Shown here in pieces: positions 12,601 to 24,040 of a stretch of DNA of 64,000 nucleotides. The stretch's first letter is position 1; every line of letters starts with the position of its first letter. The DNA comes from Chimonanthus salicifolius (taxonomy: Eukaryota > Streptophyta > Magnoliopsida > Laurales > Calycanthaceae), in NCBI GenBank assembly GCA_013350335.1, contig CM023535.1:26132617-26196616 (forward strand). The letters run 5' to 3'. The translations under genes and the position numbers were made by a program. The notes beneath the pieces were generated by a model. The model did no database searches. It saw only the letters and a program-made list of their open reading frames with translations, and was not told the DNA's origin.

Positions 12601-13515
12601 GCATGGGATGATGGTGTTGTAACCGGAGGCCACACTCCGTCGGGGCGTCCGAAAGACCACTGTGGGGTACCCTGATGATGAGAATCCCATCAGGAGGAAT
12701 CCGGAGGCCACACTCCGTCGGGGCGTCCGAAAGACCACTGTGGGTTACCTTGACGATGAGAATCCCGTCAAGTGATGGCTATGTTGAATGGTGATGGGTG
12801 GGACTCATTACATGTTCATTTCATACATAGCATGTTTTTATGGAATTTTGTCACACATGTGTTATTATTATATTATTTGCATGTTTTTGACTAACCATGT
12901 GGTAGCCCTATTCGGAAACACTACTGGGCGCGTTGATCTAACGCCCTATCTATATCCTTAGTGGATGATGCAGGGAAAGGAAAGAACGTGGTTGGAGAAG
13001 AGGACCAAGCACGAAAACTTGGGCGTTTTGAATGATTGGAATGGACTATGAATGGATTATTTATGGACTTGGTAGTTGATTTATTTGGACAATGTAATTT
13101 GTTAGCTAGATGTTGTGGGCATGTAATAATGTAGTTAATTAGATGCTATGGTTTGTTTTATGTTGGATGTTTGGATTAAACGATTAGTTAAGATCGATTA
13201 GTGATTTTGGAAAATAAGTTATGTACTTTGCTATCTAAAAATGGAAATTGGATTAATCATAGGTTCTATTATAACCTCAGTTAGATCTAGACTAAGTTAA
13301 TTCCGCAAGATATATATATACCATGGGCGGATCAGTTTTATGGATTTAGTTCATACGCTCATGGGCTTGGCCAGTTAAGGGTCGGATTTAGAGATCCGAA
13401 CTTTACTCTCGTCGTGACATTCCGCCCCGATCACTTGTTGATTATTATTATATTTAAAAAAAAAAGAAAAAACATAAACTCTGAAAATTTAGAGTGAAAA
13501 GGGCGGGGTGTTACA
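9652..13515 (+). repeat. 3' LTR of element A
   Basis: 3864 bp, starting TGTAACACC at 9652 and ending GGTGTTACA at 13515. It is the same length as the 5' LTR; single-base differences noticed by eye correspond to 5' LTR positions near 826, 3421, 3465, 3847, 4380 and 4445. The purine stretch before it (about 9634-9645) is a weak polypurine tract. The hairpin array lies at about 11030-12325. Confidence 0.95.
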
Positions 13516-13520
13516 AGTAT

Positions 13521-16500
13521 CAATGGAGAGGTGAAGAGTCATGGGAGTTAAAAAGGGGTATCAACCAAAGGATACCACCCTTGGCCGAACTACATTGGGC
13601 AGCAGAGAGAATTCTTTGCTTTATCTCACTCTCTCCCTCCCACTCAAGGCCGACCCTCTCTCAAAGACAAAGGAGGAAGGACTTAGAGTTTTCTACCTCA
13701 AGCTCCTCTCCCTCTCTCAAACCTACACTCTTTGGCCGAACCCTCTCTTTGGATTTTTATCTCAAGACCTCTCAAGCTCATTCTCGGCCAAAGATCAAGG
13801 AGGAAGAAGAGGCTAAGGAGGGAGAAGATTGGAGGAGCAAGAAGGAGTGAAAGAAACCGGAGGAGTTGCGGAATCGGTAAGTACTTAACAAGATTTTATT
13901 AATTGGAAAGAGGTGAAGGGAACATTTTATTTTGGATTAAGAAGTTGGCCAAAAATGTTATGGGCCATGGATGTAAAAATCCATCCAAGAAATGAGATGG
14001 AAAAGATGGACAAAACCCTAATGGTTAGGATGGATCATTAAGGACAAATGAAGGGTTGGATGAGGTTTGGCCATGATGTATGGCCGAACCCATCAAAGGA
14101 TTAAATCTTGGAAGTATGATTTTTAGAATAAATTGATGAACCATAGGGTTCGGCCATGTTGTACGGCCGAACGCCATGGAAGAATATCATTGGTTTAAAT
14201 GGTTTTAAAGGTGGTTAAACCATGGAAAGGTATCAAGGATTTTAAAAGGTTTTAAAATTGATGTATGTCAATGATTTGAAAGGGTTTTAAAAGAGGGAAA
14301 TAATAGAGAATTGTTAACCATTTTAAATGGTCTAAAATGTTATAGTGGTGAAGAACCTTGGACCATGGGTTCGGCCATACACCATGGCCGAACCCCATTG
14401 AGGTATACTGTTGATGCTTAAAGGGTTTTAAGGATGAAAATGATGGACGGATGTTGGTAAATGTTAACGAGTGGTAAAGGATGAAAATCATGCAAATTGA
14501 TTAGTGATCTTAAATAAGGTTTATATGTTGTAAAATGATGACCTAAGTGTATGATTAAACCCCCCATGGAGGGACTTTGATTTATGGACTCAAGGTAGTA
14601 AATGATTTAAAGAGAGGATTAAAATGGGACACCATGGGTTCGGCCATGTTGTATGGCCGAAACCCATGAATCATGTTAATGGGTTATTTATGAATCTAGG
14701 CATGTTTAAATGAATGAAATGTTTAATCATGGATCTATGTTATGGACTTAAGTATGGGTAAGTAAAGTGATTACCTAAGGAAGGAAATGATGGCCAAATG
14801 GGTGAAATTAAAGGACCATGGGTTCGGCCATGGTGTATGGCCGAACCCCATGGATTATGTTTTTGGATCTAGGTTTGTATAAGAGACCTAAGGGTATTAT
14901 TGAACCATGGAAATGTTTGGTTGTGGATCTATGTTTTGGACCTAAGCATGAGGTGATAGAAATAATGGCAAAGAGGTAAATATGATGAAAATAAAAGGAC
15001 CATGGGTTCGGCCATGGTGTATGGCTGAACCCCATGGGGAATGTTTTTGTGGACTTAGGTTGTTATTAATATTAAATGATTAATTTATAAGTGATTAGAT
15101 TAATGAATCAAAGATGGCATGACCTTGGACTTAATTTAAAAGATCAAAGGACTAAAAAGAGGGACCAAAACCAAGTGAGTGAGGTTCGGCCATGTTGTAT
15201 GGCCGAACCCCACCAAGGCATGTTTATGGACTTAAACATGGTGGGAAATCAAATGGAATATTGGTTTTGAGTTATTGATATGTAATAAGGTAAAGGGACT
15301 TCACAAGCGGTGTACGATCGGCTTGACACGATCGGTGAGGGGTTAGGGACAAAAACACAAGGACACATAAGTTGGTGGTAGGATTCTACCTCATTGGAAC
15401 CATGGGATATGTATGATGATTTTAATTCATATTTTGATGAGTTATTTTGTATCAAATGTTATGTTTCAAATATGGAATTTTGAATGCTATGATTTGTATT
15501 ATTACATAACATGTTGGCATTTGTATCTCATGCATGGCATGGGAGGGATGAAATGTAACCGAAGACCACGCTCCGTCGGTGCGTCCGTAAGGTATTCGTG
15601 GGAAGACCTTGATGTGCATTATCCATCAAGAGGTAACCGGAGTCCATGCTCCGTCCGGGCGTCCGTAAGGCATTCGTGGGAAGACCTTGATGTGCATTAT
15701 CCCATCAAAAAGTAACCAGAATACTTTTCCTTCAAGAGGGATACTATGTGATTGTGATACCTTGATGAGGAGCTTTCCATCAAGAGGATGTTTTGTGATT
15801 GTGTTATGGCTGATGGGTGGGACTCATGGCATATGACACCCATGGCATGGCATTGCATCAGCATGATTATGATCTCTATTATCATGCACTGTTTCTGGTT
15901 TTATCTGTATAATTGGATCTCTATTATCATACACTGTTTTGGATACGATGTTTTACAGATACGACATGATGTGTTATATCTGGATTTTTATACTAACCCA
16001 TGTGTTTGACCCTAATTGGAATACCTACTGGGCGTGTTGTCTAACACCCTACTTCTACCCTAGTTGATGATACAGGGAATGGACTGAACGAGGACGTGAT
16101 CGGAGCCAAGCATAGGAGTTTGGATGATTAAGTTTCATTTTGTTTAAGTTACTCATGGATAATGTATTTGAGTAATTAGTTCGTGGGACTGTAATAACAT
16201 AGATTATCCGCTATGATTTGGAATGTTAATTTTGGATATTTTAACGTAAGATAATTATGATTAAGTGATGGACATCCTGGCTATTTAAAATGGAATAGAA
16301 TTATTATTCTATTATATTTCCGTATCTATGATTTATTCTGCATGTATAACTTATTACGTGTGAATCGTATTCATGGACTTAGTCCACGCACATGTACGGT
16401 TGGCCAGTTAAGGGTCGGGCTTTGGAAGCTCGGACTTAGCTTGTATCGTGGCGTCTCGCTCTCTCTCACTCTTCTATTAAAAAAAAAAATAGACTCTAAT

Positions 16501-16532
16501 TTTCGGCGAGTGAAAAAGGGCGGGGCATTACA
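13521..16532 (+). mobile_element. Right part of older family-A LTR (A')
   Basis: Continues the LTR split at 688. It shows the family-A features in order: a pyrimidine-rich block (13615-13760), seven hairpins of the GGTTCGGCCAT/ATGGCCGAACC type (about 14066, 14147, 14369, 14638, 14821, 15005, 15183), the two-copy CTCCGTCG repeat (15555-15714), a short A-tract and the terminal GGGCGGGGCATTACA at 16518-16532. The next base is inside a copia gene, so this is where A' inserted. Short reading frames here are not genes. Confidence 0.9.
14066..15210 (+). repeat. Hairpin array in LTR A'
   Basis: Seven GGTTCGGCC...GGCCGAACC palindromes with centres such as atgttgt, atacacc and atggtgt, spaced about 80-270 bp. 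The arms stay well matched although the DNA between them differs strongly from element A, which hints that the arms are conserved or homogenised. Confidence 0.85.
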
Positions 16533-17149
16533 CAACATTAACTTTCTTTTGGGCTGCTTTCACTTGTTTACCCTTTTGACACTCACCACAAAATGCTTGA
16601 GCTGATCTGCTTATTTTGGGCAGTCCTTTGATGTGTTCACTCAATTTTGATAGATCTTTGAAATTTGAATGTCCTAGTCTCTTGTATCATAACTCAGCTT
16701 CATTAAGTTTAGACAAGTTAAAATGATTTTTGCTAGGTGTTGGACAGTTTTCAAAAAGCATAACACTGATCAGAAGTTTTCAACCCTTTAAGGACAACTT
16801 CACCTTCACTGTTATAGATTTGACAATCATTCTTACAGAAGGTAATATAATGGTCTTTCTCACATATTTGAGATATACTTAATAGATTGTGTTTAAGACC
16901 ACCAACTAACAGTACATCATCTAAGGTAAGGGAATCATTTAACTCTAAGGTCCCTTTTCCTACAATTTGAGCCAGATTTCCATCCCCAAAGGTAACCGAA
17001 CCACCATTGAAATCGACAAGGTTGGACATAAATGTTTTATCACCAGTCATGTGCCTTGAACAACCACTATCAAGATACCATTTTGACTGGTTTTTAACCT
17101 TTATTGTTGTATATACAATCAGGCTTTTGTACTTGGGAACCCATTTCAA
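16533..17149 (-). pseudogene. pol: Copia protease and GAG-pre-integrase start
   Basis: Translation from 17149 leftward gives WYLDSGCSRHMTGDKTFMSN, the SIRE-type aspartic protease site (DSG, with Cys in the usual Ala place), then VTFGDGNLAQIVGKG and LLSISQICEKDH. The frame ends near 16751 but coding continues to 16533 with one stop: it reads YKRLGHSNFKDLSKLSEHIK and then a CGECQKGKQ block, the GAG-pre-integrase zinc-binding segment. It stops exactly at the border with LTR A'. Confidence 0.88.
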
Positions 17150-17179
17150 TGTGGTTGTGTTTTTTAATTTTTTAGGGAC

Positions 17180-17446
17180 TTATTCTTGAAGGTTATATCC
17201 GAATTTCCTGCTCATTTTTTCATTTAAAGTTTTGTTCAATTTTTTAGTCAAATCTTCACAGTAATGATATTCTCTTTTTTCTTTTTCAAAAATTTGCACT
17301 TCAAATTTTTTCTGATTTATTTTTTCCCATAAGTTTCTTTTTCTAAGTTTGCACTCAAATCTGAAGTGACCCCTTTTAGCACAGTAAAACCAAGTGATAT
17401 TTGAAGGTCTAGAAGATTGACCCTTAACAAATACAGTCTTTCTCAC
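17180..17446 (-). pseudogene. gag: Copia gag, second zinc-knuckle region
   Basis: 88 codons including WFYCAKRGHFRFECKLRKRN. This is the second Gag knuckle typical of SIRE-like elements, but the first cysteine is replaced by tryptophan, so metal binding should be impaired. A charged segment rich in Lys and Glu follows. Confidence 0.75.
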
Positions 17447-17822
17447 TGTTTTTACATAGTCTTAGTTGTACCCAAGACCAGTCTTGTCCCCTTGGTTTTT
17501 ACCCGATTTTAGCAATCTTTCTAATTTATATTGTCCTTGACTAAACTTATTTTCAAAGTTGAGTTTATGATCATTAAACTGTTTATTTTAGAATGAGCAT
17601 TGATAATTTATTCTGATAAGATACTTCTAATATCTTCCAATTTTTTAATATCATTCTCATACTTTCTCAACTTATCTTGTGACTCATTTTGAACTTGTTT
17701 TAATTTAACATTTTCTTGATTTGTAGTTTTTAGAGTTCTTACAAGATTTTCATTTATTCTTTTTTCTTGTTCTAACTGGCTTATTAAATTTACATTTTCA
17801 GATTTTCTTTTACTTAATTTTT

Positions 17823-18233
17823 TTAGCCAGTTTTTGACTTTGCAGAAAAAAAGGAGTCATAGTTCTCTTGAAGATCATCATCTTCATCATTTTCTGACTC
17901 ACTTTCTGAGTCATTTTCAACAGTTGCTATAGAGGCTATGAACCCTTTTAGATCTTCAGATTTATCTTGAGTGGATTCATCAGAATCACTTTCCGATTCA
18001 GAGGTGTTTTCATAAGTTCTTGTTAAGGCTTTCTTATTTCTTTTTGAAGGACATTCAACAGTAAAATGTCTTTGACCTCTACAACTATAACATTTTTGTT
18101 TTTTGTCTTTGTCTCTTCCTTTTTCCTTTAATGTATTAAATCTGTTGGTATTTTTATCCCTTGGTTCACTTCTTTTAAAGTTTTTAGACTTGTTCCTTTT
18201 ATTGAAGTTTTTTAAGAATTTTTTAGCTAACAA
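17823..18233 (-). pseudogene. gag: Copia gag, first zinc knuckle and acidic tail
   Basis: 136 codons: a basic start, an intact CCHC knuckle (CYSCRGQRHFTVEC), then a long Ser/Glu/Asp-rich stretch (SESESDSDES, SESESENDEDDD). Basic knuckle followed by acidic linker is the arrangement of SIRE-like Gag. The linker DNA to the left (17447-17822) reads as coiled-coil-like Gag in broken frames. Confidence 0.8.
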
Positions 18234-18384
18234 GGCAACATCATCTTCACCATCATCTTCACTGTGAGATTCAGATTTTTCCTCTTTAAGTTTCTCAATG
18301 TTTGATGATGACTTTAAGGCAACAGATTTTTTTTTTTAGGTATTTCATCTTCAAAATGAAGTTCATAGGTTTAAAGAGATCCTA

Positions 18385-18783
18385 CTAGGTCATCAATTTC
18401 TTGAATGAAACATCTCTATACTCTTCAATAGCTGCTACCTTAGATTTAAATCTTTTAGGCAGATTTCTAACTACCTTGGTACATACTTTAGATTCAGGAA
18501 TTATTTCTCTTAAAGCCCACATAGAATTTACTTTATCACTTATCTTAGAGTAAAATTTCATAAACATTTCACTTTCATCCATTCGTATGTTATCAAATTT
18601 AGATTGGAGAATTTGTAGTTTAGACTTCTTAACAACATAGGTACCCTCATGTGTTCTTTTTAAGATGTCCCATGTATCTTTAGATGTTAAACAAGTCATT
18701 ATACGTTTGAACTCATCAGAGGAGGCAACACAGTTAATGGCGTTTAACGCCTTTCCATTTGCTATGTATAACATTTTCTCCAT
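18385..18783 (-). pseudogene. gag: Copia gag core (UBN2-type)
   Basis: 132 codons beginning MEKMLYIANGKALNAI, with TSKDTWDILKRTHEGTYVVK, KLQILQSKFDNIRM and SKVCTKVVRNLPKRFKSKV. This is the conserved capsid core of copia Gag (UBN2 family), which assembles the particle shell. It lies in a different frame from the upstream N-terminus (18807-19028), so a frameshift lies between 18783 and 18807. Confidence 0.85.
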
Positions 18784-18806
18784 GTCTCTCCAAATGAAAT
18801 AGTCTT

Positions 18807-19028
18807 TCAGTTTGGTACCAATAACTTTTGTACCGATTTTCCAGTTTCATCTCTAGTAGGTTTTTCTATGATTTCCTCAATCGGTGGTTCCCAACCTCTT
18901 ACTATTGATTCCCAAACAACTCCATCTAGTGATATAAAAAAACTTTTCATTTTTGCCTTCCAAGAGGCATAGTTGGAACCATCAAAATAGGGAGGTTTAG
19001 AAACAGGATGACTATCACCATTGCGCAT
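18807..19028 (-). pseudogene. gag: Copia gag N-terminus
   Basis: 73 codons. The start MRNGDSHPVSKPPYFDGSNY, then ASWKAKMKSFFISLDGVVWE, matches the N-terminal Gag signature (PPxFDGxNYxxWKxxM) of SIRE-like copia elements. The ATG at 19028 lies about 50 bp downstream of the PBS, a normal leader for this group. The frame is lost near 18807. Confidence 0.85.
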
Positions 19029-19077
19029 GATTCTAGTAAAAGATCAACTCGGACGATTAAGTCCAACTCAGAGTAAC

Positions 19078-19095
19078 CGAGCTCTTGATACCAAT
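19078..19095 (-). other. Copia primer-binding site
   Basis: On the minus strand the LTR end ...GAATTTCA is followed by ATTGGTATCAAGAGCTC, a variant of TGGTATCAGAGC (iMet tRNA) with one inserted A, as in many SIRE-like elements. Confidence 0.75.
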
Positions 19096-20792
19096 TGAAA
19101 TTCTATTACTAGAGTAATGCACTACCTAGAGGCGGGTGAATAGGTCGGTTTTCACTTTTAATTCCCTTTTAAAATATTCTCAACCAATTTATAAAATATT
19201 CAATGAGTTATATTCACCTTTCAAATTCACTGTTGTTCATAAAACTGACCGATCAATCTATGTGTGTGATATGTGAACAAGTATTCAATCCATGCATTCA
19301 ATCACATATAAACACAGATATTTTATAGTGGTTCGGTTTCAACAAACCTACATCCACTGTCAGACTTCCCAACTCTAGGGTCGTCCCAACTATACTATGT
19401 AAGGGTCTCACACCCAAATAGTACAGTATAGTTTTTTTATAGAGGTTCAACCCAATCGGTCTAATCCTCTACACCTATTTTTTAGAGTGGTTCGAACACA
19501 CTGTTCTAATCCACTTTATAATGTTTAAAATAAAACAAAGAAGAAATACTTGCCTTGGGCCTTAACCGTTTTCCTTTAAGCTCTTTCTTCTTTACTGAAT
19601 CTGTGTGCTCCTTTCCATCAAATCAGCATCATCAAAGTATTCATCGGCACAACAGTTGGACTTGGTATGACTGGTTTTATAGTCTTATATGAACACTTTA
19701 CTCTTCATCAGGATTGGAGTATTGATTACCCAAACATTCACTGAGGAAGATGGAAGGTGTAAAGAGGGAAGACTGAGTGATTAGACACACTATAATCCTT
19801 TTCCTGTTTTTCTTTGTGTATTCGGTCCCTCTTACATACAGTTTACCGTTTATTTATAAGACTGTCTGCAGTATTGCAGTAAGTCATGCCCATGTGGCCT
19901 CGAGGCTTCCAATGAGGCCTCGTGGTGGTAAATCTGTAAAGACAACACATAATGCATAAATTAATCTATCTATTAAACTAGTAAGACTGTCTGCAGTATT
20001 CCTGTTTTTCTCTGTGTATTCGGACCCTCTTACATACTGTTTACCGTTTATTTATAAGACTGTTTGCAGTATTGCAGTAAGTCATGCCCATGTGACCTCG
20101 AGGCTTCCAATGAGGCCTCGTGGCGGTAAATCTGTAAAGACATCATATAGTGCATAAATTAATATATCTATTAAACTAGTAAGATTCCAGCCACCTCATA
20201 GCCACCGTGCATGATTTGCAGTAGATATATCTTAGCCATCAATCAAGGATTAGATGGGAAGATTGCAAATGGATTTACAACTCATGGAGGAGCCTTTCCA
20301 TTCTTGTCTACATGGCCAGCTCCCCAACGGTATTCAAATTCAAACTGTGTGAGGTGGAAACATTTCACCATGTGGATATATTCCTTTGCTATAATTAACT
20401 TTCAATCAAAAGGACACAGATTTAATCTTCCTAAATCTGTAGGAGACTGAGTCAATCAAGACCTAGAGTCATTTGGATTACATTGTCCAAAAGACAACTC
20501 AGGTCAACTCAGCACAACTCAGCACAACTGGCTGCGAGGCCTCGGCAGACTGCATGAGGCCTTGAGGCTGAAAGTCACTTATTATTTTATTTTCCAGTTT
20601 ATAACCAATTGACTTCTAAAGTATTTGACTTAGTCTAAGGTCTCCTACGGTTCACTTACCTGTGTGGCAATACCGTATTTGGTGTAGATGCTTCAACTTC
20701 ATAGTAGATCTTCTTATTCATACAAGGCAAGTACAACTGAGTCACGTAATTGACAATAAGGGTGACTCAGACGAACCGGGGCACTTACAACA
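19096..20792 (-). repeat. 5' LTR of the SIRE-like copia element
   Basis: About 1.7 kb; on the minus strand it begins TGTTGTAAGTGCCCCGGTTC (exact first base between 20789 and 20792) and ends ...CCTATTCACCCGCCTCTAGG ... GAATTTCA at 19096. LTR F (52547-54341) has the same start and end architecture. Two TATA-like boxes lie in a tandem duplication (19803-20186), and GAGGCCTCG-type palindromes lie upstream of them on the minus strand. Confidence 0.85.
19803..20186 (-). repeat. ~190-bp tandem duplication in the copia LTR
   Basis: Copy one (19803-20000) and copy two (20001 to about 20186) share 'cctgtttttct.tgtgtattcgg', 'tttaccgtttatttataag', 'gcagtattgcagtaagtcat' and 'cctcgaggcttccaatgagg' with few differences. 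Each copy contains a TATA-like TTATTTATAAG and one GAGGCCTCG-type palindrome, so a promoter-like block is doubled. Confidence 0.88.
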
Positions 20793-22229
20793 TCTTATTA
20801 TTTAGCACATTGCGAGCTTATTTGCAAGTTCAAAAATTAATAAAAATGATATTCAAGTTTTATAAATATCAAGATTTCATTAATTAGCTCTAAAATGGTC
20901 AACAACTTTGGTTACATTAATGTTAACACTCATTCAAGAAAAAAAAGGGCATGTGAGAGCAAACATAGATTAAGACTATGATGCATCCAAAATTAGCTCC
21001 ACCAAATGAAATGATTGTAAACAAACATCCAAGTTACCCCAAATTCATTCAAATCAAGGATAATATTTGAAGGAAATTAATGGGACTCTCCCATTTTAAA
21101 AAGAGGACACCCTCTACTACTTTATTTTAATTTAAATGATTAATATGTTCTTTTGAAATGATAATCATCTCTTGCATTAAATTCAATTAAAGATATTTTA
21201 TGATTATAGTCAAATAAAGTAGTAAAGGTGCCACGTGAAAAAGATGGAATGCCCATATCAATCCTCTAGTTTAAAGAGAGATTAAAATGGCAACATATCT
21301 CTTTATAAAAACTCATAATTTGTCCATTGGTGATATGAAAATAGTTTATAAAAAATTCAAGTTAATAAGTCTCATCTAATACAAAATTAATATTAAGAAT
21401 CCATACTTACAAGTCAAAATAGATCTCAGAACATTCCAAAAAAAAAAAAAATGATATTTGTGAAATATGGATATTTTCATTTAAGTTTACATAAAAAAGT
21501 AAGGTAAAATATAAAAATATTAGCAATATTTACAAAAGCTGATTAAGATTTTTGAAAAATGGATATTATAGTTTATGTTTAGACCAAAAATTTGTCTAAA
21601 ATTATATCATAAGTATTTAAGAAAAATAGTCAATAATAAAAATTTATTTTTTAGTTGGTTCACTTTTCGATAAAAGGGCATATTATGGTTCGAGTTGATA
21701 AGAAAATTTAAATAGAAATATTAGAAATATTTTAAAAAATTGACTAATCTTTTGAAAAATTAATATTTCAATTGGCCAATATTTCTAACGAAATGCATGT
21801 TTTAGTTCGCTCTTATAATGAAGAGCTTAGTTGAAAATCAATGAAGATGATAGAAAAGTTAGAACAACATAATTATTAAATAGTATTTATCAAATAAAAA
21901 TAATAATATATCATGTAAATGAAAGAGGAGAGGATGAGAGGGGCAAAGAAAAAGAGAGGCAAGATGATTACCTCTTGAGATGGAGGGGTTTTGTTTCCTC
22001 ATGTGTTAGAGGTAAATGATAGATTGTTTACCCTTTGAATATCGTTATCAAACATGGGTAATGAGGGGAAGCCTCTTGTTCCCCTCACACCTCCTCATCC
22101 AAACGCAATTGTAATAGAGAGTGCTTTGTGTTCTAGGAGTTTATTTGTTCCTTCAATTCCATGTGAGAATATTTGTCAAAATAGCCTACCTTTTTGTTTT
22201 GATAAGGGATTAATCAAATAGACTATGCA
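20793..22229. other. AT-rich DNA without recognised features
   Basis: About 1.4 kb of AT-rich sequence with short A/T runs, for example an A-run near 21441. No reading frame above 60 codons with a recognisable motif, no terminal repeats and no tRNA-like segment was seen. It may be decayed transposon or plain intergenic DNA. Confidence 0.5.
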
Positions 22230-23594
22230 TCATCCAAAACATATAAATGTTTTAAACAAACCATGTGTGTGGGAGTGTATGCATGCAACCCAAATAAGCA
22301 AAGATGCACAAGAGATTTATAGTGGTTCGGTTTTGCAAGCCTACATCCACTGATGGAATCACCCACTCTTGGGTTATTCCATAAAAACACTAAGAATGGG
22401 TATCTCACCCAACCAGTACAACCTAATTTTTTTATAGAGGTTTGACCTCAATGATCTAATTTTTGACGCCTATTTTTTTAAGGTGGTTCAACCACACTGA
22501 TCTAATCCACTGTACATAAGTGAAATAATGAAAAAGTAAAGAACAATTGCCTTGGGCCTTCGTAAGATTCTTTATGGTGTGTTCTTTAGCAGATCTTCAA
22601 GCTTTGGTCTCCTTGTAGACTATCCTCCGAGAAAAGGGCAACCACAATAAAAGATAGGGTCTAGGAATTCAAATGCAACAAGGGTCCTAGAACAACTCTC
22701 TCAAAAACCTCTTCACAGATGGCTAACACGCTTTTCAGATGTGAACATTTTGTAAGAGATTTGAGAGAAGGAAGAGGTCTGATGGTAGAAGATCCTCTCC
22801 TGGAAGTCTTGGAGAGATTAGGGTTAATCTCTGATTAATTCTCCTTAATCCTGATTAGAGAAATGAGCCACTGTATTTATAATTGTTTTTTTCCAAACGG
22901 TTAGTCCTAGAGTGGTCGAAGAGCGTCCCTCGAGCAGTCGAGACCCAAAAAAGGAAACACAACTCATTTTAACGATTAAGTTACGAGGAGTCGAAGAGAG
23001 TCTCTCGAGGGGTTGGGGAGCATCCCCAGGTCTCGAGGGCTCGAAGGCTCCTTGAGGGTTCGAGCTTGAGAGTAGATAGAAAATATAAATTGTTACGAAT
23101 TCCTCTCAGATAGACAGTCGAGGGATCGATGGGATCTCAAGGACTCCACGTCGAGGACTCGACAAAATCTCGAGGACTCTAGACAAGGATCAGAAAGGAA
23201 ATAAATATTCATACTTTAACGTTGCTCTTTGATAAACAATCAAGACCTCGAATAGATCCCGAGGTCTCCACCTCGAGCAGTCGATAAACTCTCAAGGGCT
23301 CAAAAAAGACAGACTTCCAGAAAATTAACCAATTTTCAAGGGTTTGTTGAACATAACCATTTTCCAATTTCAGTCCATGTAACTAAAGTATGTTTGGGTT
23401 CAACCTAGGTTCTTCTAGAGGCCTTTTTCATTTACCTATAGGGTTGCCCATTACCCGAGGAGTTGACCAGCTGCGGCTACTAATAATCTTGATCATCCTA
23501 GAAATATTCAGCTTCAAATCATCCAAGGCAAGATACGACTCAAATTAACTCACGAAATTGACAATATAGAGACTCAGATGAACCGGGGCACTAA
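22230..23594 (-). mobile_element. Copia LTR fragment, SIRE-like
   Basis: Parallels LTR 19096-20792: 'tttatagtggttcggtttt...cctacatccactg' at about 22315-22350 (compare 19331-19358), 'ttatagaggttt', 'ccactgatctaatccact', then 'gactcagatgaaccggggca' at the right end (compare 20765-20782). Orientation is minus. The left end is not recognised and the right end (cactaaaaag) lacks the expected CTAACA, so it is truncated. A CTCGAG-type palindrome array lies at 22915-23310, to the right of a TTTATAATTG box (22878). Confidence 0.75.
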
Positions 23595-23974
23595 AAAGAG
23601 GTTCTGAAATTGTCCAATTTGTTGATTAGTTTGGCGTTGTGAATCTAAGCTACCGGCAAGTCTACTATTGTTATACCAAAATTGTTTAATGCAGAAAGAC
23701 CACGTAAGAGATATCTAACCAAATGATCAACCCCTTATTACCTTTGATACCAAATCACCGTCGACAGACTTGATCGTAGGTTTTTACGATTGATAAAGAT
23801 TTATGTACCTTGGGCTCAAAAGACATATCTTTGTTTTATAGTAAGTGTCACTATCCTTGTTATGGAAAAGAAGTGCATGGAATGACATACTTGTTGAATT
23901 TGAAGTAGAATGAATTTAGGCACATGCAATCTTACTGTAGGAGAAGTCTAGGGGAAAAAGATTGACAAAGAGAA

Positions 23975-24005
<31 letters not shown>

Positions 24006-24035
24006 TCATTGATGTAGATCCATTAAACAAGAGAC
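23595..24035. other. Unassigned stretch with an AT microsatellite
   Basis: No gene was found. The stretch holds an (AT)13 microsatellite at 23981-24006 and 'tttgataccaaatc' at about 23743, which resembles the complement of a copia primer-binding site, but no LTR border was seen beside it. Confidence 0.5.
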
Positions 24036-24040
24036 AAATG

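Larger units (their letters stand above)
689..13515 (+). mobile_element. Complete young Tekay-like gypsy element A
   Basis: A full-length LTR retrotransposon of 12.8 kb. Both LTRs run TGTAACACC...GGTGTTACA and are 3864 bp long; the flanks carry a 5-bp target duplication AGTAT (684-688 and 13516-13520). Order inside: iMet-type PBS, gag, protease, reverse transcriptase, RNase H, integrase, chromodomain-like C-terminus. That order and the long LTRs fit the Tekay/Del chromovirus clade. About six single-base differences separate the two LTRs by eye, so the insertion is recent. The coding region carries two stops and two frameshifts, so this copy should not be autonomous unless these are assembly errors. 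Confidence 0.95.
16533..20792 (-). mobile_element. SIRE/Maximus-like copia element, truncated
   Basis: Minus-strand Ty1/copia element. From right to left on the plus strand: LTR (19096-20792), PBS complement (about 19080-19095), gag with two zinc-knuckle regions, protease and the start of the GAG-pre-integrase region. It is cut at 16532 by LTR A'; integrase, reverse transcriptase and the other LTR must lie left of the window or be lost. Gag is broken by several frameshifts and stops. Confidence 0.9.
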
